A DNA stretch of 64,000 nt from DATAPD01 sp036265385 (GCA_036265385.1 DATAPD010000020.1:186001-250000); one strand, 5' to 3'; positions 1-8,849 are shown, counted from the first letter of the stretch. Numbers and translations: made by a program. The notes: generated from the sequence alone by a model not told the origin.

Positions 1-1380
1 ACCAGCATTCCATCGACCATTGCGCCCTACCAGAAAACCTTGGCTGGCGGATTCGACGCGTTCATCGCGAAGATTGGCGGCACCCAGAACACCACTACCC
101 ATATCTATCCTCTGAACTACTTTTCGTTTCTTGGGGGCACTGGCGACGAAACAGGTTTTGCGATTACGGCCGACGGGATTCAGGGAGTGCGCGTCACGGG
201 GTCGACGGCATCATCAGATTTTCCGAAGCTGAACCCGATTCAAGCTTCGTACGGTGGCGGAGCGACAGACGCGTTTGTGGCACGTATCGATACGACGGCA
301 ACCACTGCCAGCAATACAGGGCAGTTTGCAACTTTCCTCGGCGGCAGCGGAGCTGACGTAGGCACCGGCATCGCGGTGGATGCGAACAATCAGACCTACG
401 TTACTGGGCAAACGCAATCAGCGAACTTTCCGACAGCAAATCCGTTTCAGGGCAGCCTGAGCGGTCCGAGTGATGCGTTCGTCACGAAGATTGGTGCCGT
501 GAGCACACTGACGGTAACGGGAGCTCCGACACCGACCACAGTAGGGGTAGGAAACACGCTCACATTCAAGTACACCATCAAGAATACGGGTCCGGATCCG
601 GCCTTCAACGTCACTTTGACAGATGTCGTGCCGTCGTCTGGCGCCACTTTTTCCAGCGCCACCGCATCCCCGGGTTCATGCACCGGAGCGACTGGAACAC
701 CTGCGGCCGTTACGTGTGCGATTGGCTCGCTTGCCGTGAATGCGACAGCCACTGTCAGTATCGTAGTAACACCAACGGCAGCGGCCCCCACTGGTATCGG
801 CAATAGTGCCACCGTTACGTTCAACAACGGATCGACAGTAACCGCCACGGCGAGTCCGACTCCGATCGTGACCGATTTCCGCGTTGATGTGTCGCCCAGC
901 ACTGCGACCGTCGTCGCAGGCCATACTGCCACCTACACCATCACGGTGACACCGCTTCCGACGTACAGCGGCTCAGTTGCGTTGAGTTGCTCCTCGGGCC
1001 TGCCAACAGGTGCAGCCTGCACGATCACAAGCTCCCCTGTGACGCTTCCCAACACCAGTCCGGTGACTGCTCAGCTTGCGATCAGTACGACGTCGCGTCC
1101 CATCAACACTGCGCAATTGAAGTTGAACAGTTTGATTTATGCGCTCTGGCTTCCTATCGGGGGTATTGCGCTTCTGGGGCGCGGAGGGCGACGTCGCTGG
1201 TTGACATTTTTGGGAATCATGATTCTGGCCGCGTTGATCGCGTTGCAATTTGGCTGTGGCAGCAGTGGAACCACTCCACCAGTCACAGGGGGAACTCCCG
1301 CAGGAACTTACACGATTACGGTTTCTGCCTCTTCTGGTTCGGCGTCCAGGACGAGCCCACTCACGTTGGTTGTTCAGTAG
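1..1380 (+). CDS. SBBP-repeat / DUF11 surface protein, 5' end cut by window edge
   Basis: The frame is open back to base 1, so the start lies outside the window; 459 residues are visible. The first ~160 residues hold SBBP-type beta-propeller repeats: blocks such as FLGGTGDETG and FLGGSGADVG, each followed by VTG and by DAFVxKI. A DUF11-like domain follows (LTVTGAPTP, then YTIKNTGPDPAFNVTLTD), then an Ig-like block starting DFRVDVSPS. Near the C-terminus are two hydrophobic stretches separated by GRGGRRRW, ending in FGCGSSG, and then a last short Ig-like tail. This suggests a large exported, envelope-attached protein; the hydrophobic pair probably sits in the membrane. The gene points toward the two-component pair and stops 28 bases before its end. 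Function is unknown, and adhesion or cell-surface display is only inference. Confidence 0.85.
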   Translation, partial: TSIPSTIAPYQKTLAGGFDAFIAKIGGTQNTTTHIYPLNYFSFLGGTGDETGFAITADGIQGVRVTGSTASSDFPKLNPIQASYGGGATDAFVARIDTTATTASNTGQFATFLGGSGADVGTGIAVDANNQTYVTGQTQSANFPTANPFQGSLSGPSDAFVTKIGAVSTLTVTGAPTPTTVGVGNTLTFKYTIKNTGPDPAFNVTLTDVVPSSGATFSSATASPGSCTGATGTPAAVTCAIGSLAVNATATVSIVVTPTAAAPTGIGNSATVTFNNGSTVTATASPTPIVTDFRVDVSPSTATVVAGHTATYTITVTPLPTYSGSVALSCSSGLPTGAACTITSSPVTLPNTSPVTAQLAISTTSRPINTAQLKLNSLIYALWLPIGGIALLGRGGRRRWLTFLGIMILAALIALQFGCGSSGTTPPVTGGTPAGTYTITVSASSGSASRTSPLTLVVQ

Positions 1381-1408
1381 GTTGGGTTCTCACTGACGTG
1401 AATCGCAG

Positions 1409-2827
1409 CTAGGCTTTCGCCGAAAGCCGGTTTTGCCCTGTGGTTTGCTGTGCAATCCCGTACTGGCGAATTTTGTAGAGCAGCGCCTTGTAACTTATTT
1501 TGAGGAGTGTGGCCGCCTGCTTCCGATTCCAGTTTGTCTGCTCCAATGCATGTGTGATGGCTTCAGCTTCTGCCTCATCCTTGGCGCTTCGAGCTAGCGA
1601 CTTCAGTCCGCCGCCTGAATTGCCAGACGTGCTGTCCTTTGGAGAATCCGCACGCATTCCGCCAGTGCCGTCATTTCGAGGACTCAGTTCGGCAACCGCT
1701 AACTTTTCGTCTCCCAGGACGATGTAGCGCTTCACGAAATTGCTAAGCTCTCTAAGATTACCCGGCCATGAGTAACCGAGACACGCTTCCATCAGGTTGG
1801 TGGAGAGTGGTAATGATGGTCGCGCATAGCGTTCCGACATCCGTGACATAAAATGCTTCAGCAAAATCGGAATTTCTTCTTTGCGTTCACGGAGCGGTGG
1901 GATATTCAGAGTGAAAGCGTTCAAACGATAGTAAAGATCTTCCCGCAATCGCTTTGTGGCCAGGGCTTCTGGGATGTTTATGTTGGTTGCGGCAAGTATG
2001 CGAACATCAACCTTCACAACCGACCGGCTTCCAAGGCGCGAGAATTGCTGGTCTTGCAGAACATGCAGCAGTTTCGCTTGCAGCAGCGGCGGCATTTCTC
2101 CGATTTCATCCAGCAGGATCGTGCCCTTGTTGCACAGTTCGAATTTCCCGGGCTTGGCGTGCGTAGCGCCTGTGAAGGCTCCAGCTTCATAACCAAACAG
2201 TTCACTTTCAAGCAGATCTGCCGGAACAGCTGCGCAGTTCACTTTCAAAAATGTCCGGTGTGCGCGGGGCGAAAGCTTATGAATCAGACGGGCAGCAACT
2301 TCTTTACCCGTTCCACTTTCACCAAGGAGCAGAACTGGAATATCGACATTCGCGACAAGCGCGGCTTGCGAGCGTATCTTGCGCATTGGAGGACTGGCTG
2401 CTACGAAGAAGACATCATCCGCCAGTTCCTCGACCTCTCCCGGATAAGACTGCTGGTTTGCGTTGAGACACTGGCCGATAACTGCATCAAGCTCAGCCTT
2501 CTGAAACGGTTTGGTTAGGTAGTCGTGCGCACCAAGTCTCATCGCTTGCACAACTTTGCGCGTATCGCTCACGCACGATAGCATCACGACCTTTACGCCA
2601 GGTTTCATCTGGCGAAGCTGCTCAAGTGTTTGTAGCCCATCGATACCAGGCATCAGCACATCAAGCAGGACGAGGTCCGGCTGCAAGCCTTTCTGTACGC
2701 GCTCGACTGCCTCTTCGCCGGTGGTCGCCGTTTCAACCTTGTGATCGTCGACTTCGAGCAGAGTCCGGATATAGCGCAGCATTCCGGGTTCATCATCAAC
2801 CAGCAGAATGTTGGCCGATTCACTCAT
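1409..2827 (-). CDS. sigma54-dependent response regulator (receiver-AAA+-Fis HTH)
   Basis: NtrC-family activator of 472 residues. The receiver domain (about 5-122) has the acidic pocket D11-D12, phosphoacceptor D56 in LLDVLMPG and K106 in TKPF. The AAA+ domain follows, with Walker A GESGTGKE (169-176), an intact sigma54-contacting GAFTGA loop (216-221), Walker B ILLDEI and arginine-finger region REDLYYRLN. The Fis-type helix-turn-helix lies at about 425-462 and contains ISYKALLYK. All parts needed for phosphorylation-dependent sigma54 activation are present. It overlaps the histidine-kinase stop by 8 bases, so the two are translationally coupled and very likely form one two-component system. 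It resembles PrsR-type regulators of exosortase/polysaccharide loci; that target assignment is inferred from the neighbourhood. Confidence 0.93.
   Translation of the reverse strand: MSESANILLVDDEPGMLRYIRTLLEVDDHKVETATTGEEAVERVQKGLQPDLVLLDVLMPGIDGLQTLEQLRQMKPGVKVVMLSCVSDTRKVVQAMRLGAHDYLTKPFQKAELDAVIGQCLNANQQSYPGEVEELADDVFFVAASPPMRKIRSQAALVANVDIPVLLLGESGTGKEVAARLIHKLSPRAHRTFLKVNCAAVPADLLESELFGYEAGAFTGATHAKPGKFELCNKGTILLDEIGEMPPLLQAKLLHVLQDQQFSRLGSRSVVKVDVRILAATNINIPEALATKRLREDLYYRLNAFTLNIPPLRERKEEIPILLKHFMSRMSERYARPSLPLSTNLMEACLGYSWPGNLRELSNFVKRYIVLGDEKLAVAELSPRNDGTGGMRADSPKDSTSGNSGGGLKSLARSAKDEAEAEAITHALEQTNWNRKQAATLLKISYKALLYKIRQYGIAQQTTGQNRLSAKA
1412..1428 (+). terminator. possible terminator hairpin for the SBBP gene
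   Basis: A perfect hairpin with a 7-bp stem and a 3-base loop (GGCTTTC-GCC-GAAAGCC) is followed on the plus strand by GGTTTTG. It lies 32 bases after the SBBP stop codon and inside the last codons of the convergent response regulator. The T-run is short, so termination is possible but not certain. Confidence 0.3.
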
Positions 2828-3749
2828 TCTGTTTCCCCTTGGGGGTATTGTTAATCACGGGCTTCATCGGCACAAGAAATGAAAACTTGCATCCTGCTCC
2901 CGTTTCACTCTCCACCCATATTTTACCGCCCATGCTGTGAACCAGGCGACGCGCGATAGCGAGCCCTAATCCCATTCCCTCAGCCTGTCCTTCCGCGGAC
3001 GGAAGTCGAAAAAAATCGTCGAATACCTCGATGTGATACTCCACAGGTATTCCGGGGCCGGTGTCAGAAACGCTTACCTTAACAGAATTTGGAGATCCAA
3101 GGTTCTGACGACGTCTTTCCCCGGCGGTCGGTTTGAATGCAGAGCGGCGTTCCCACATGTAGGGTTCCGCATGAAGCCAAACCGTACCTCCAGAGGGCGT
3201 AAACTTTGATGCGTTTTCCAGCAGATTGGAAATCGCGCGTTGCACTTTGGCGGAATCGAATGCAAAGCGCTGCAACTTGTCATTGGCGAGAAAATATAGA
3301 GCCAAACCTTTCTCTTGAAAACGGTGAGACCAAATTCGGCATACTTCTGACAAACAAGCATTCATGTCGGCGACTTCGTATCTCATCTTCATTTCGCCGG
3401 TTTCAAGAACGCTATAGGTCAAGAAATCTTGGATGAAATTCTGCAGTCGCTGTCCACTGGCATGCATATCGCCTAGAACTTCCCGCTGCTTCTCATTCAT
3501 CGATCCGAGCTTTCCGCTCTGAAGAAGCTCTATGTATCCATTCAGGATTGCGAGCGGTGTCTTCAAATCATGGGCGGCGGACGCCAATGCGTTGGTTGTA
3601 CGACGAAATCTGTCCCGGAGCTGCAGTAGCTCCTGCTCAAGTTCCAGTCGGTCATTGTGGCTTAAGGATGTCTCGCCGGGTAATTGCGTTTGATCAGCGG
3701 CTGGCTTTTGAGAGTGTGTTTCCAGAGACTTATCCGGTGAAGCCGCCAT
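2820..3749 (-). CDS. soluble sensor histidine kinase
   Basis: 309-residue kinase with no transmembrane segment and no recognisable PAS or other sensor domain. A coiled-coil-like lead (about 30-55, LELEQELLQLRDRF) runs into the H-box HDLKTPL with phosphoacceptor H60. The ATP-binding domain has the N-box NLLENA (N179), DTGPGIP (229-235) and GMGLGLA (258-264). It is therefore a complete HisKA/HATPase_c kinase that must sense an intracellular signal or be driven by a partner protein. It overlaps the downstream response regulator by 8 bases. The PrsK kinases of exosortase loci are usually larger and membrane bound, so this is a compact variant or a different lineage. The ATG start is used; the gene is read away from the divergent PilZ gene. 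Confidence 0.9.
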   Translation of the reverse strand: MAASPDKSLETHSQKPAADQTQLPGETSLSHNDRLELEQELLQLRDRFRRTTNALASAAHDLKTPLAILNGYIELLQSGKLGSMNEKQREVLGDMHASGQRLQNFIQDFLTYSVLETGEMKMRYEVADMNACLSEVCRIWSHRFQEKGLALYFLANDKLQRFAFDSAKVQRAISNLLENASKFTPSGGTVWLHAEPYMWERRSAFKPTAGERRRQNLGSPNSVKVSVSDTGPGIPVEYHIEVFDDFFRLPSAEGQAEGMGLGLAIARRLVHSMGGKIWVESETGAGCKFSFLVPMKPVINNTPKGKQNE

Positions 3750-3839
3750 ATGTTTGATCCCGTGGTCATACGAGGGAGGAAATAGAGCGGAACTGCATCG
3801 CGGGTAAAAAGATAGTAAGTCAGCCTCCAGAAGGTGTCA

Positions 3840-3858
3840 ACGGAAATGACATTTCCGT
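3840..3858. promoter_or_regulatory. 19-base palindrome, candidate activator-binding site
   Basis: ACGGAAATGACATTTCCGT is a perfect inverted repeat with 9-base arms around a central A. It lies 91 bases before the kinase start and about 180 bases upstream of the PilZ sigma54 promoter candidate. That is a usual distance for an enhancer bound by an NtrC-type dimer. The related half-site CGGAAAT occurs again just upstream of the second activator gene (near 4610). Which protein binds here is inference; the three Fis-HTH paralogues in this window are the obvious candidates. Confidence 0.45.
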
Positions 3859-4035
3859 ATACATCAGAGGAAAAAAATTGCAGTTTTGTATAACTTGCGT
3901 CCGAGGATGACACCGAATATTTGGGCTTTTACCCGGTTTTTCGCGGGCTTAAAATCCCGCGCCCGTAGGGGAATTGGAGGTAGCATTGCGCTTCTCCAAA
4001 GCATCTTAGAAAGCTTTATAGGGTTAGTTTGGGTT

Positions 4036-4051
4036 TGGCCCGATAGGTGCC
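4036..4051 (+). promoter_or_regulatory. sigma54 promoter candidate for the PilZ gene
   Basis: TGGCCCGATAGGTGCC has the invariant GG (4037-4038), ten bases, then GC (4049-4050), and keeps TGGC and TGC of the sigma54 consensus TGGCACG-N4-TTGCW. Transcription would start near 4062, about 38 bases before the TTG start of the PilZ gene. The placement matches the candidates before the second and third activator genes. Confidence 0.5.
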
Positions 4052-4099
4052 TCCAGATATGGGTCTAGGTTTGTTTGGTTCACTACCGGAGCCAGCACG

Positions 4100-4468
4100 T
4101 TGACCCCAAAAGCAGAACCAGCACGTGAGCTTCGTAAATGGGAGCGTTTGCCCTTGGCAATCCCAGTTTTTGTCCGGAGCCGCGACGATAAGGGAAAAGA
4201 GTTTTTAGAGTTCGCGACAGCACTTAACATTGGGGGCGGAGGTGCCTTGGTTGCACTACGCCGTGCCTTGCCGCAATCCGCACGAGTCCTGCTCGAAATT
4301 CCAAGTGCACCCCTGGCGGCTTCTCCTTCGCTCCCCAAATCATCTCGGATGCTGCGCGCGCGGGCGGTACGTGTTCATCAAGCGAACGGTTATCACTTGC
4401 TAGGTTTGAAGTTCTCTCGTCCTTTAACCGCACCTGCGGAAGCCAAATTTCCCTTTCCGAAGAGGTAA
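4100..4468 (+). CDS. PilZ-domain protein (probable c-di-GMP receptor)
   Basis: Single-domain protein of 122 residues. The PilZ signature begins with R12-K-W-E-R16 (the RxxxR c-di-GMP motif). A second motif at N43-I-G-G-G-G48 corresponds to (D/N)xSxxG, with glycine in place of serine. The C-terminal half continues the beta-barrel pattern, ending HLLGLKFSRPL. PilZ proteins bind c-di-GMP and tune polysaccharide synthesis, motility or transcription by protein contact. The TTG start is chosen because no ATG or GTG lies between it and the upstream in-frame stop (TAG at 4025). The gene stands alone between the two-component pair and the second sigma54 activator and has its own sigma54-type promoter candidate, suggesting control by the same regulators. 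Confidence 0.8.
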   Translation: MTPKAEPARELRKWERLPLAIPVFVRSRDDKGKEFLEFATALNIGGGGALVALRRALPQSARVLLEIPSAPLAASPSLPKSSRMLRARAVRVHQANGYHLLGLKFSRPLTAPAEAKFPFPKR

Positions 4469-4633
4469 TTTGCTTCTTCGTGTGAAAGATTTTGCCCTCC
4501 AAAAATTGTCTTCTCTAGCTACTTTCCATACGTCTTTTCGTAACGTTACCGCCGGTGAGCAAGAGAGCTAACATGCTGATTTAGCGCGAAAATTGTGCGG
4601 AAATCGGAGATGTTCGGTTGAATACGCAATGTT

Positions 4634-4649
4634 TGGTGCTTGAGGTGCA
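4634..4649 (+). promoter_or_regulatory. sigma54 promoter candidate for the second activator gene
   Basis: TGGTGCTTGAGGTGCA carries GG (4635-4636), ten bases and GC (4647-4648), and matches the -12 element ending TGCA. The expected transcript would start near 4660, about 32 bases before the ATG. The half-site CGGAAAT lies some 20 bases upstream. If real, the activator gene is itself sigma54 dependent, perhaps autoregulated. Confidence 0.42.
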
Positions 4650-4691
4650 AATTCTTAGTCCAGGTGGGCTAAAGCTCCCGCCGACATCCAT

Positions 4692-5753
4692 ATGACGACA
4701 AATTCTGTCAGTTCTTTGGCGCAATCAATCGGAGAGATTCCTCCTGATTCCATCGTTTTCGGGCGTTCAGACGCGATGGTGGCTCTCCGCTCGCGGATGA
4801 ACAAGGTTGCCGCAGCTAATGTTCCGGTTCTTATTCACGGCGAGAGCGGCACCGGTAAAGACATCATTGCGCGAATGGTTCATGGCTTGTCCCCCTGGAA
4901 GACAGGTCCGTTTGTAAAAGTGAATTGCCCAGCGATTCCGGGCACCCTCTTGGAAAGTGAACTTTTTGGTTACGAAAAGGGTGCTTTCACGGGCGCATAC
5001 GGCACTAAGCCCGGCCGCGTAGAAATGGCCCATCGTGGCACACTTTTCCTGGACGAAATATCAGAATTGGATCTTGCGCTTCAATCGAAACTACTTCAGC
5101 TTTTGCAGGATGGCCAGTTCTGTCGAATCGGTGCACAAGAGGACAAGAAAGTTGAAGTCCGGATTGTCTGTGCCACAAACCGGCATCTTGAGACTGAGAT
5201 TGAGAATGGAACATTCAGGCAAGATCTTTTTTATCGCATCAACGTTGTAAATTTGCACATGCCTCCGCTGCGTGAGCGGCGATCGGATATTCCAGATCTG
5301 ACGACGTATTTCCTCGAATACTACAATCGCAAGTACAACTGCAGAGCAAAGTCCTTGTCGAATGAGCTGATGTCGGTCTTGCAGAAGTATCACTGGCCCG
5401 GCAATATCCGCGAACTGGAAAACCTTATCAAGCGTTATGTGATTCTCGGAAATGAAGACGTGATCGCCTCAGACCTGGTGGCGCGAGAGCCGGATTTTTT
5501 CAATCCAGAAATTTCTCTGGAGGGACCAATCTCGCTCAAGAAACTGACCAGGCAGGCGACTCGCGAACTCGAACGCAAGGTCATTCTGAAGGTTCTTCAG
5601 GCGAATCATTGGAATCGCAAGCGTGCCGCACGCGCGCTGAGTATCAGCTATCGCGCGCTACTTTATAAAATTCGTGATGCTGGATTGCCTTCAAACCGCG
5701 CACTGCGGCGCCAGGCTGAGAATTCGGTTAACACTGGAGCTGCGGCCGACTGA
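4692..5753 (+). CDS. sigma54-dependent activator without receiver domain (AAA+-Fis HTH)
   Basis: 353 residues: a short ~20-residue lead, then a complete sigma54-activation domain with Walker A GESGTGKD (50-57), intact GAFTGA (97-102), Walker B LFLDEI and arginine-finger region RQDLFYRIN. A Fis-type helix-turn-helix (about 305-340) contains ISYRALLYK. There is no receiver or ligand-binding domain, so the ATPase may be constitutively competent or controlled by a partner or by its own expression level. The PilZ gene sits directly upstream, and a c-di-GMP signal relayed through protein contact is possible but unproven. The recognition helix is nearly identical to those of the response regulator and of the loop-less paralogue that opens the exopolysaccharide operon. 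It faces the convergent TPR lipoprotein gene. Confidence 0.92.
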   Translation: MTTNSVSSLAQSIGEIPPDSIVFGRSDAMVALRSRMNKVAAANVPVLIHGESGTGKDIIARMVHGLSPWKTGPFVKVNCPAIPGTLLESELFGYEKGAFTGAYGTKPGRVEMAHRGTLFLDEISELDLALQSKLLQLLQDGQFCRIGAQEDKKVEVRIVCATNRHLETEIENGTFRQDLFYRINVVNLHMPPLRERRSDIPDLTTYFLEYYNRKYNCRAKSLSNELMSVLQKYHWPGNIRELENLIKRYVILGNEDVIASDLVAREPDFFNPEISLEGPISLKKLTRQATRELERKVILKVLQANHWNRKRAARALSISYRALLYKIRDAGLPSNRALRRQAENSVNTGAAAD

Positions 5754-5793
5754 GATCAGCGGCCTATATAGTTCGAATTTCTACTGAGATCGA

Positions 5794-8073
5794 TCAACCC
5801 CGCAATTGCGCAAGTGCTTTTTTCACATCGTCGCCCTTAGCGTAATTGGGATTGATCTTCAACACCCGCTCGAGATGTTGTTTTGCAAGCGCCTGCTGGT
5901 CGCTTTTCAAGTACGCCATACCGAGATGGTAGTTGAGCGTCGCATCGTCCGGCCTTTTTTTCATCGCTTCCTTGAACAAACCAATGGCAGTTGAATAAGC
6001 GCCCTTCTGATAGTAGGCCCAACCTAGTGTGTCGGCGGCGTTTGGTGAGTCTGGCATGGCTCGCCGGGCTGTTTGCGCCATAGATAAAGCGACATCGACA
6101 TTTCCACCCTCTTCGAGCATCACATACGCCATATTGTTCGAGGCAAGCGGGTTTTCTGGTTGTAGATCGAGAGCTTTCTGATACATCTGTCGGGCTTTCG
6201 CGGTGTCGCGCTTCGTTTCATAAAGCTCGCCAGCCAGCACGTAAAAACTCGCCTCGCGAGGGTTGTCCTTAATCGATTGCTCATACGTTGCAATCGCTCG
6301 CTCAGTTGCCCCCATCGCAACTTGCACTTGTCCTAGTTTTACGAGCGCGTCGATGTTCTTGGAATCTAACTGAATCGCCTTCTTCAACTCGGCTTCCGCG
6401 CCTTGCAGGTCCTTTTTTGTGAAAAGAGCACTACCTAACAAGTCATGGAAAGCGCTGCTGTTTGGAACCTTCGCGATCTGAGCGTTAGCCGCCGAGATCG
6501 CTTGGTCAGTTTGTTTCTGGGACAGGTAGACATTCATCAAACCTTGCAATGCGTCGGAGGAGGCAGGATCTTTATCGAGGGCTTGCTGGAACGCTTTTTG
6601 CGCATCCGAGTATTTAGATTGAGACTGTCGCAAATTGCCGAGCTGAACGTATCCGGCGGGACTCTGTGGAGCAAGTTGAATCGCTTTTTGAATGTCCTGT
6701 TCCGCTTGTGGGAACTGTTTCCGAGTGGTTTCGGCCGCAGCCCTTAACAGAAATCCATCCGGGGAAAGCGGTTGCGTCGCGATAATTTGCTCGGCGTTCT
6801 GCGCCAGACCTTGCATATCGTTTTTTCGGGCTGCCGCGGCAGCGAGAGCTCGGTAGGCATCGGTGAGATCTGGCCGCAATCGGATCGCATCCCGCCACTC
6901 ACTCTCAGCCCGTGTAGGATTTCCAGTAAGGTCGAATGCGATTCCCATATGATAATGAGCAACGCCGCTGTTGGGATCACTCTTGATTGCAGCTTGCAAA
7001 GCCTCGACGGCTTCGGCTGGTTTCCCTTGCCGTATTAGAATCTGTCCCTTATAGACGAGTGCCTCTGCATCGTTTCCGTTTGTTTTCAAAACTTCGTCGT
7101 CAAGTTTGCGGGCTTCGTCCAATCTGTTCTTCAAAATCAACAGTTGAATGTAGTTCTTCTTCACCAGCGGATCAGCAGCGTGATCTCTGTACAACGATGC
7201 ATATTCGTCCACTGCTTTGTCCAAATCGCCAACTGCGAAGTAGTAATCGCCAAGCATGCGATACCCAGCCGAGTTTTCCGGAAGATCCGTTTTGGTTTGC
7301 TTCAGGAATGCTTCAACTTCTCCTTTGCGGCCCTGTGTTATCAACAACCGTGCGAGCGCATTGCGTGCATCGGTGTTCTTGGCATCTGCCGCAATTGCAT
7401 TGCGATATTGTTGCTCTGCCTCAGGCAATCTGGATCGAGACTGCAAAAATCCACCGTAGGCAAGCATTCCTGTGCTCGATTTCGGGTTTAGCTGCAGAGC
7501 CTTCTTAAAGTTCTGTTCAGCAGCATCCGGTTGATTCGAGCGAATCTGTAATAAGGCGAGACTGAGGTACGTGTCGGCTCTGTCAGGTCCAAGTTGAAGG
7601 GCCTTTTGCATTTCCTGAATTGCAGATGGCAGATTTCCTTCTTGTGCGTAGAAGTTGCCGAAGGCGACGTGAACTTCTGGACTACTGGGTTCTTTCGTCA
7701 AAAGATAATCAAGGTTCTCTTTCGCCTGCCCAAATTCACGGCCCGCGATCAAAAGGTTCGTCAGATCCAAGCGTGCCGAGAAATTGTCCGGAGCCAGTTC
7801 AACCACTTTTGCGAGTTCCTGGTAAGCGCGGGTCCACTGCTGTAGCTTGAGATAGGTTTGCCCGAGTTGGTAATGAGCATCAACGAAACGCGGGTCGACT
7901 TGCGTTGCATTGGCGTACTGAATCGCCGCTTCCCGGTATTTGCCTTTTTCATAGAAGCGCTGGCCGCTCTCGTAATACTTCTGCTTCCGAACATTGGGAT
8001 CTCGAGAGCAACCCACAAGAAGTGACAGGGCTACAACGGCAACAATGTATGCTCGGTATGTCGATAGTTTCAT
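5794..8073 (-). CDS. TPR-repeat lipoprotein of the exosortase/polysaccharide system (PrsT-like)
   Basis: 759 residues with a lipoprotein signal: hydrophobic segment, lipobox LLVGC, lipidated Cys22. The rest is an almost unbroken array of tetratricopeptide repeats (for example YYESGQRFYEKGKYREAA near 33 and DTLGWAYYQKGAYSTAI near the C-terminus), as in the ~900-residue PrsT lipoproteins of PEP-CTERM/exosortase loci. It probably acts as a periplasmic scaffold for polysaccharide synthesis or export. It is the last gene of the minus-strand set exosortase-EpsI-TPR, with a 112-base gap after EpsI that may hold its own promoter. A GGAGA ribosome-binding sequence lies about ten bases before the ATG. 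The exact biochemical role of the family is not established. Confidence 0.85.
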   Translation of the reverse strand: MKLSTYRAYIVAVVALSLLVGCSRDPNVRKQKYYESGQRFYEKGKYREAAIQYANATQVDPRFVDAHYQLGQTYLKLQQWTRAYQELAKVVELAPDNFSARLDLTNLLIAGREFGQAKENLDYLLTKEPSSPEVHVAFGNFYAQEGNLPSAIQEMQKALQLGPDRADTYLSLALLQIRSNQPDAAEQNFKKALQLNPKSSTGMLAYGGFLQSRSRLPEAEQQYRNAIAADAKNTDARNALARLLITQGRKGEVEAFLKQTKTDLPENSAGYRMLGDYYFAVGDLDKAVDEYASLYRDHAADPLVKKNYIQLLILKNRLDEARKLDDEVLKTNGNDAEALVYKGQILIRQGKPAEAVEALQAAIKSDPNSGVAHYHMGIAFDLTGNPTRAESEWRDAIRLRPDLTDAYRALAAAAARKNDMQGLAQNAEQIIATQPLSPDGFLLRAAAETTRKQFPQAEQDIQKAIQLAPQSPAGYVQLGNLRQSQSKYSDAQKAFQQALDKDPASSDALQGLMNVYLSQKQTDQAISAANAQIAKVPNSSAFHDLLGSALFTKKDLQGAEAELKKAIQLDSKNIDALVKLGQVQVAMGATERAIATYEQSIKDNPREASFYVLAGELYETKRDTAKARQMYQKALDLQPENPLASNNMAYVMLEEGGNVDVALSMAQTARRAMPDSPNAADTLGWAYYQKGAYSTAIGLFKEAMKKRPDDATLNYHLGMAYLKSDQQALAKQHLERVLKINPNYAKGDDVKKALAQLRG

Positions 8074-8185
8074 TTTCGCTAGTCTCCCGCAACGGGCGGC
8101 ATGTTGGTAGGACTCACTGCAACGTAACTCAAGTATCGTAATTGCGAGTACTTACTCGCGTCACACAGGAAACCGAAGAGTTCCA

Positions 8186-8836
8186 TCAGCGAGGGATGTA
8201 ACGATCGAGCAGGGGATTCAGGGAATCGACAACTGACATGAGTCTTTCCTGAGCGTGCTCCGTCGTTTCTCCTTCGTTCATCGGCGTGTTTACACGGACA
8301 AGAGCTCCATCACTTCTGTTCATACGGATCGAGTCCGCCACCAAATAAAATTTTGCCCAGTATTCACTTGCTACTGCGCGGGAGTGGGCCCAATACCAGT
8401 ACAGAACGAGTTGGCGTGCTTCTCCCTTTCCCACGATGTACCGATTCACAATAAAAGGCGAGGCCCCCCTGGGTGCAATCGAAATTCTGCTGGATTCAAG
8501 GGGCAACCATCCTGAGCCGGGCAGGCAATGCTTGGGCGAGTGAATCGTGTCTCCAGCTCGTTGGCTCGGGAAATAGGCGATAAATAGATCAATCGGCGGC
8601 TGATTTGCTGAATCGGAACGATAGACCCTTTGAAGAAACTCTCCATTGCCCAGAATCTCTTTCACTTCCTGTGAGATTTCCACGTCCGTGCCAGTCCACG
8701 GTCCCAGCTGTTTAGGCACATTCTGTAATGGCTGACGAGGAGGAAAGACCTCGCTTCCAGCTCGTGTCTGCAAGAACAATGCAGTCCCCGCCAACAGAAG
8801 TGTGGCAACGATCAATCGGGTATTTAAGCGAATCAA
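8186..8836 (-). CDS. epsI: EpsI-family exosortase-associated protein
   Basis: 216 residues with one N-terminal hydrophobic segment (about 8-22) that should anchor the protein, leaving a periplasmic domain. The EpsI (DUF3485-type) signature is clear: PKQLGPWTG (41-49), IAYFPSQR (86-93) and HSPKHCLPGSGW (99-110) with conserved Cys104, then YWYWAHSRAVASEYWAKFYL. EpsI is usually encoded next to, or fused to, exosortase and is needed for polysaccharide production; its reaction is unknown. Only 13 bases separate it from the exosortase stop, so the two are co-transcribed. Confidence 0.9.
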   Translation of the reverse strand: MIRLNTRLIVATLLLAGTALFLQTRAGSEVFPPRQPLQNVPKQLGPWTGTDVEISQEVKEILGNGEFLQRVYRSDSANQPPIDLFIAYFPSQRAGDTIHSPKHCLPGSGWLPLESSRISIAPRGASPFIVNRYIVGKGEARQLVLYWYWAHSRAVASEYWAKFYLVADSIRMNRSDGALVRVNTPMNEGETTEHAQERLMSVVDSLNPLLDRYIPR

Positions 8837-8849
8837 TGACTACTCCCCA

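Larger units (their letters stand above)
3750..4099. other. 350-base divergent intergenic region (kinase / PilZ)
   Basis: No coding sequence is visible. The region separates the minus-strand kinase/regulator pair from the plus-strand PilZ gene. It holds a 19-base perfect palindrome and a sigma54-type promoter candidate reading toward PilZ, both listed separately. No comparable GG-N10-GC motif reads toward the kinase, so that promoter remains unidentified. Confidence 0.7.

Noticed and set aside
447..932. Long minus-strand reading frame opposite the SBBP protein
   Set aside because: It is a shadow of the repetitive Ala/Val/Thr-rich coding sequence; the plus frame has clear domain motifs.
1853..2518. 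Plus-strand reading frame opposite the response regulator
   Set aside because: It mirrors the conserved AAA+ coding region and shows no domain of its own.
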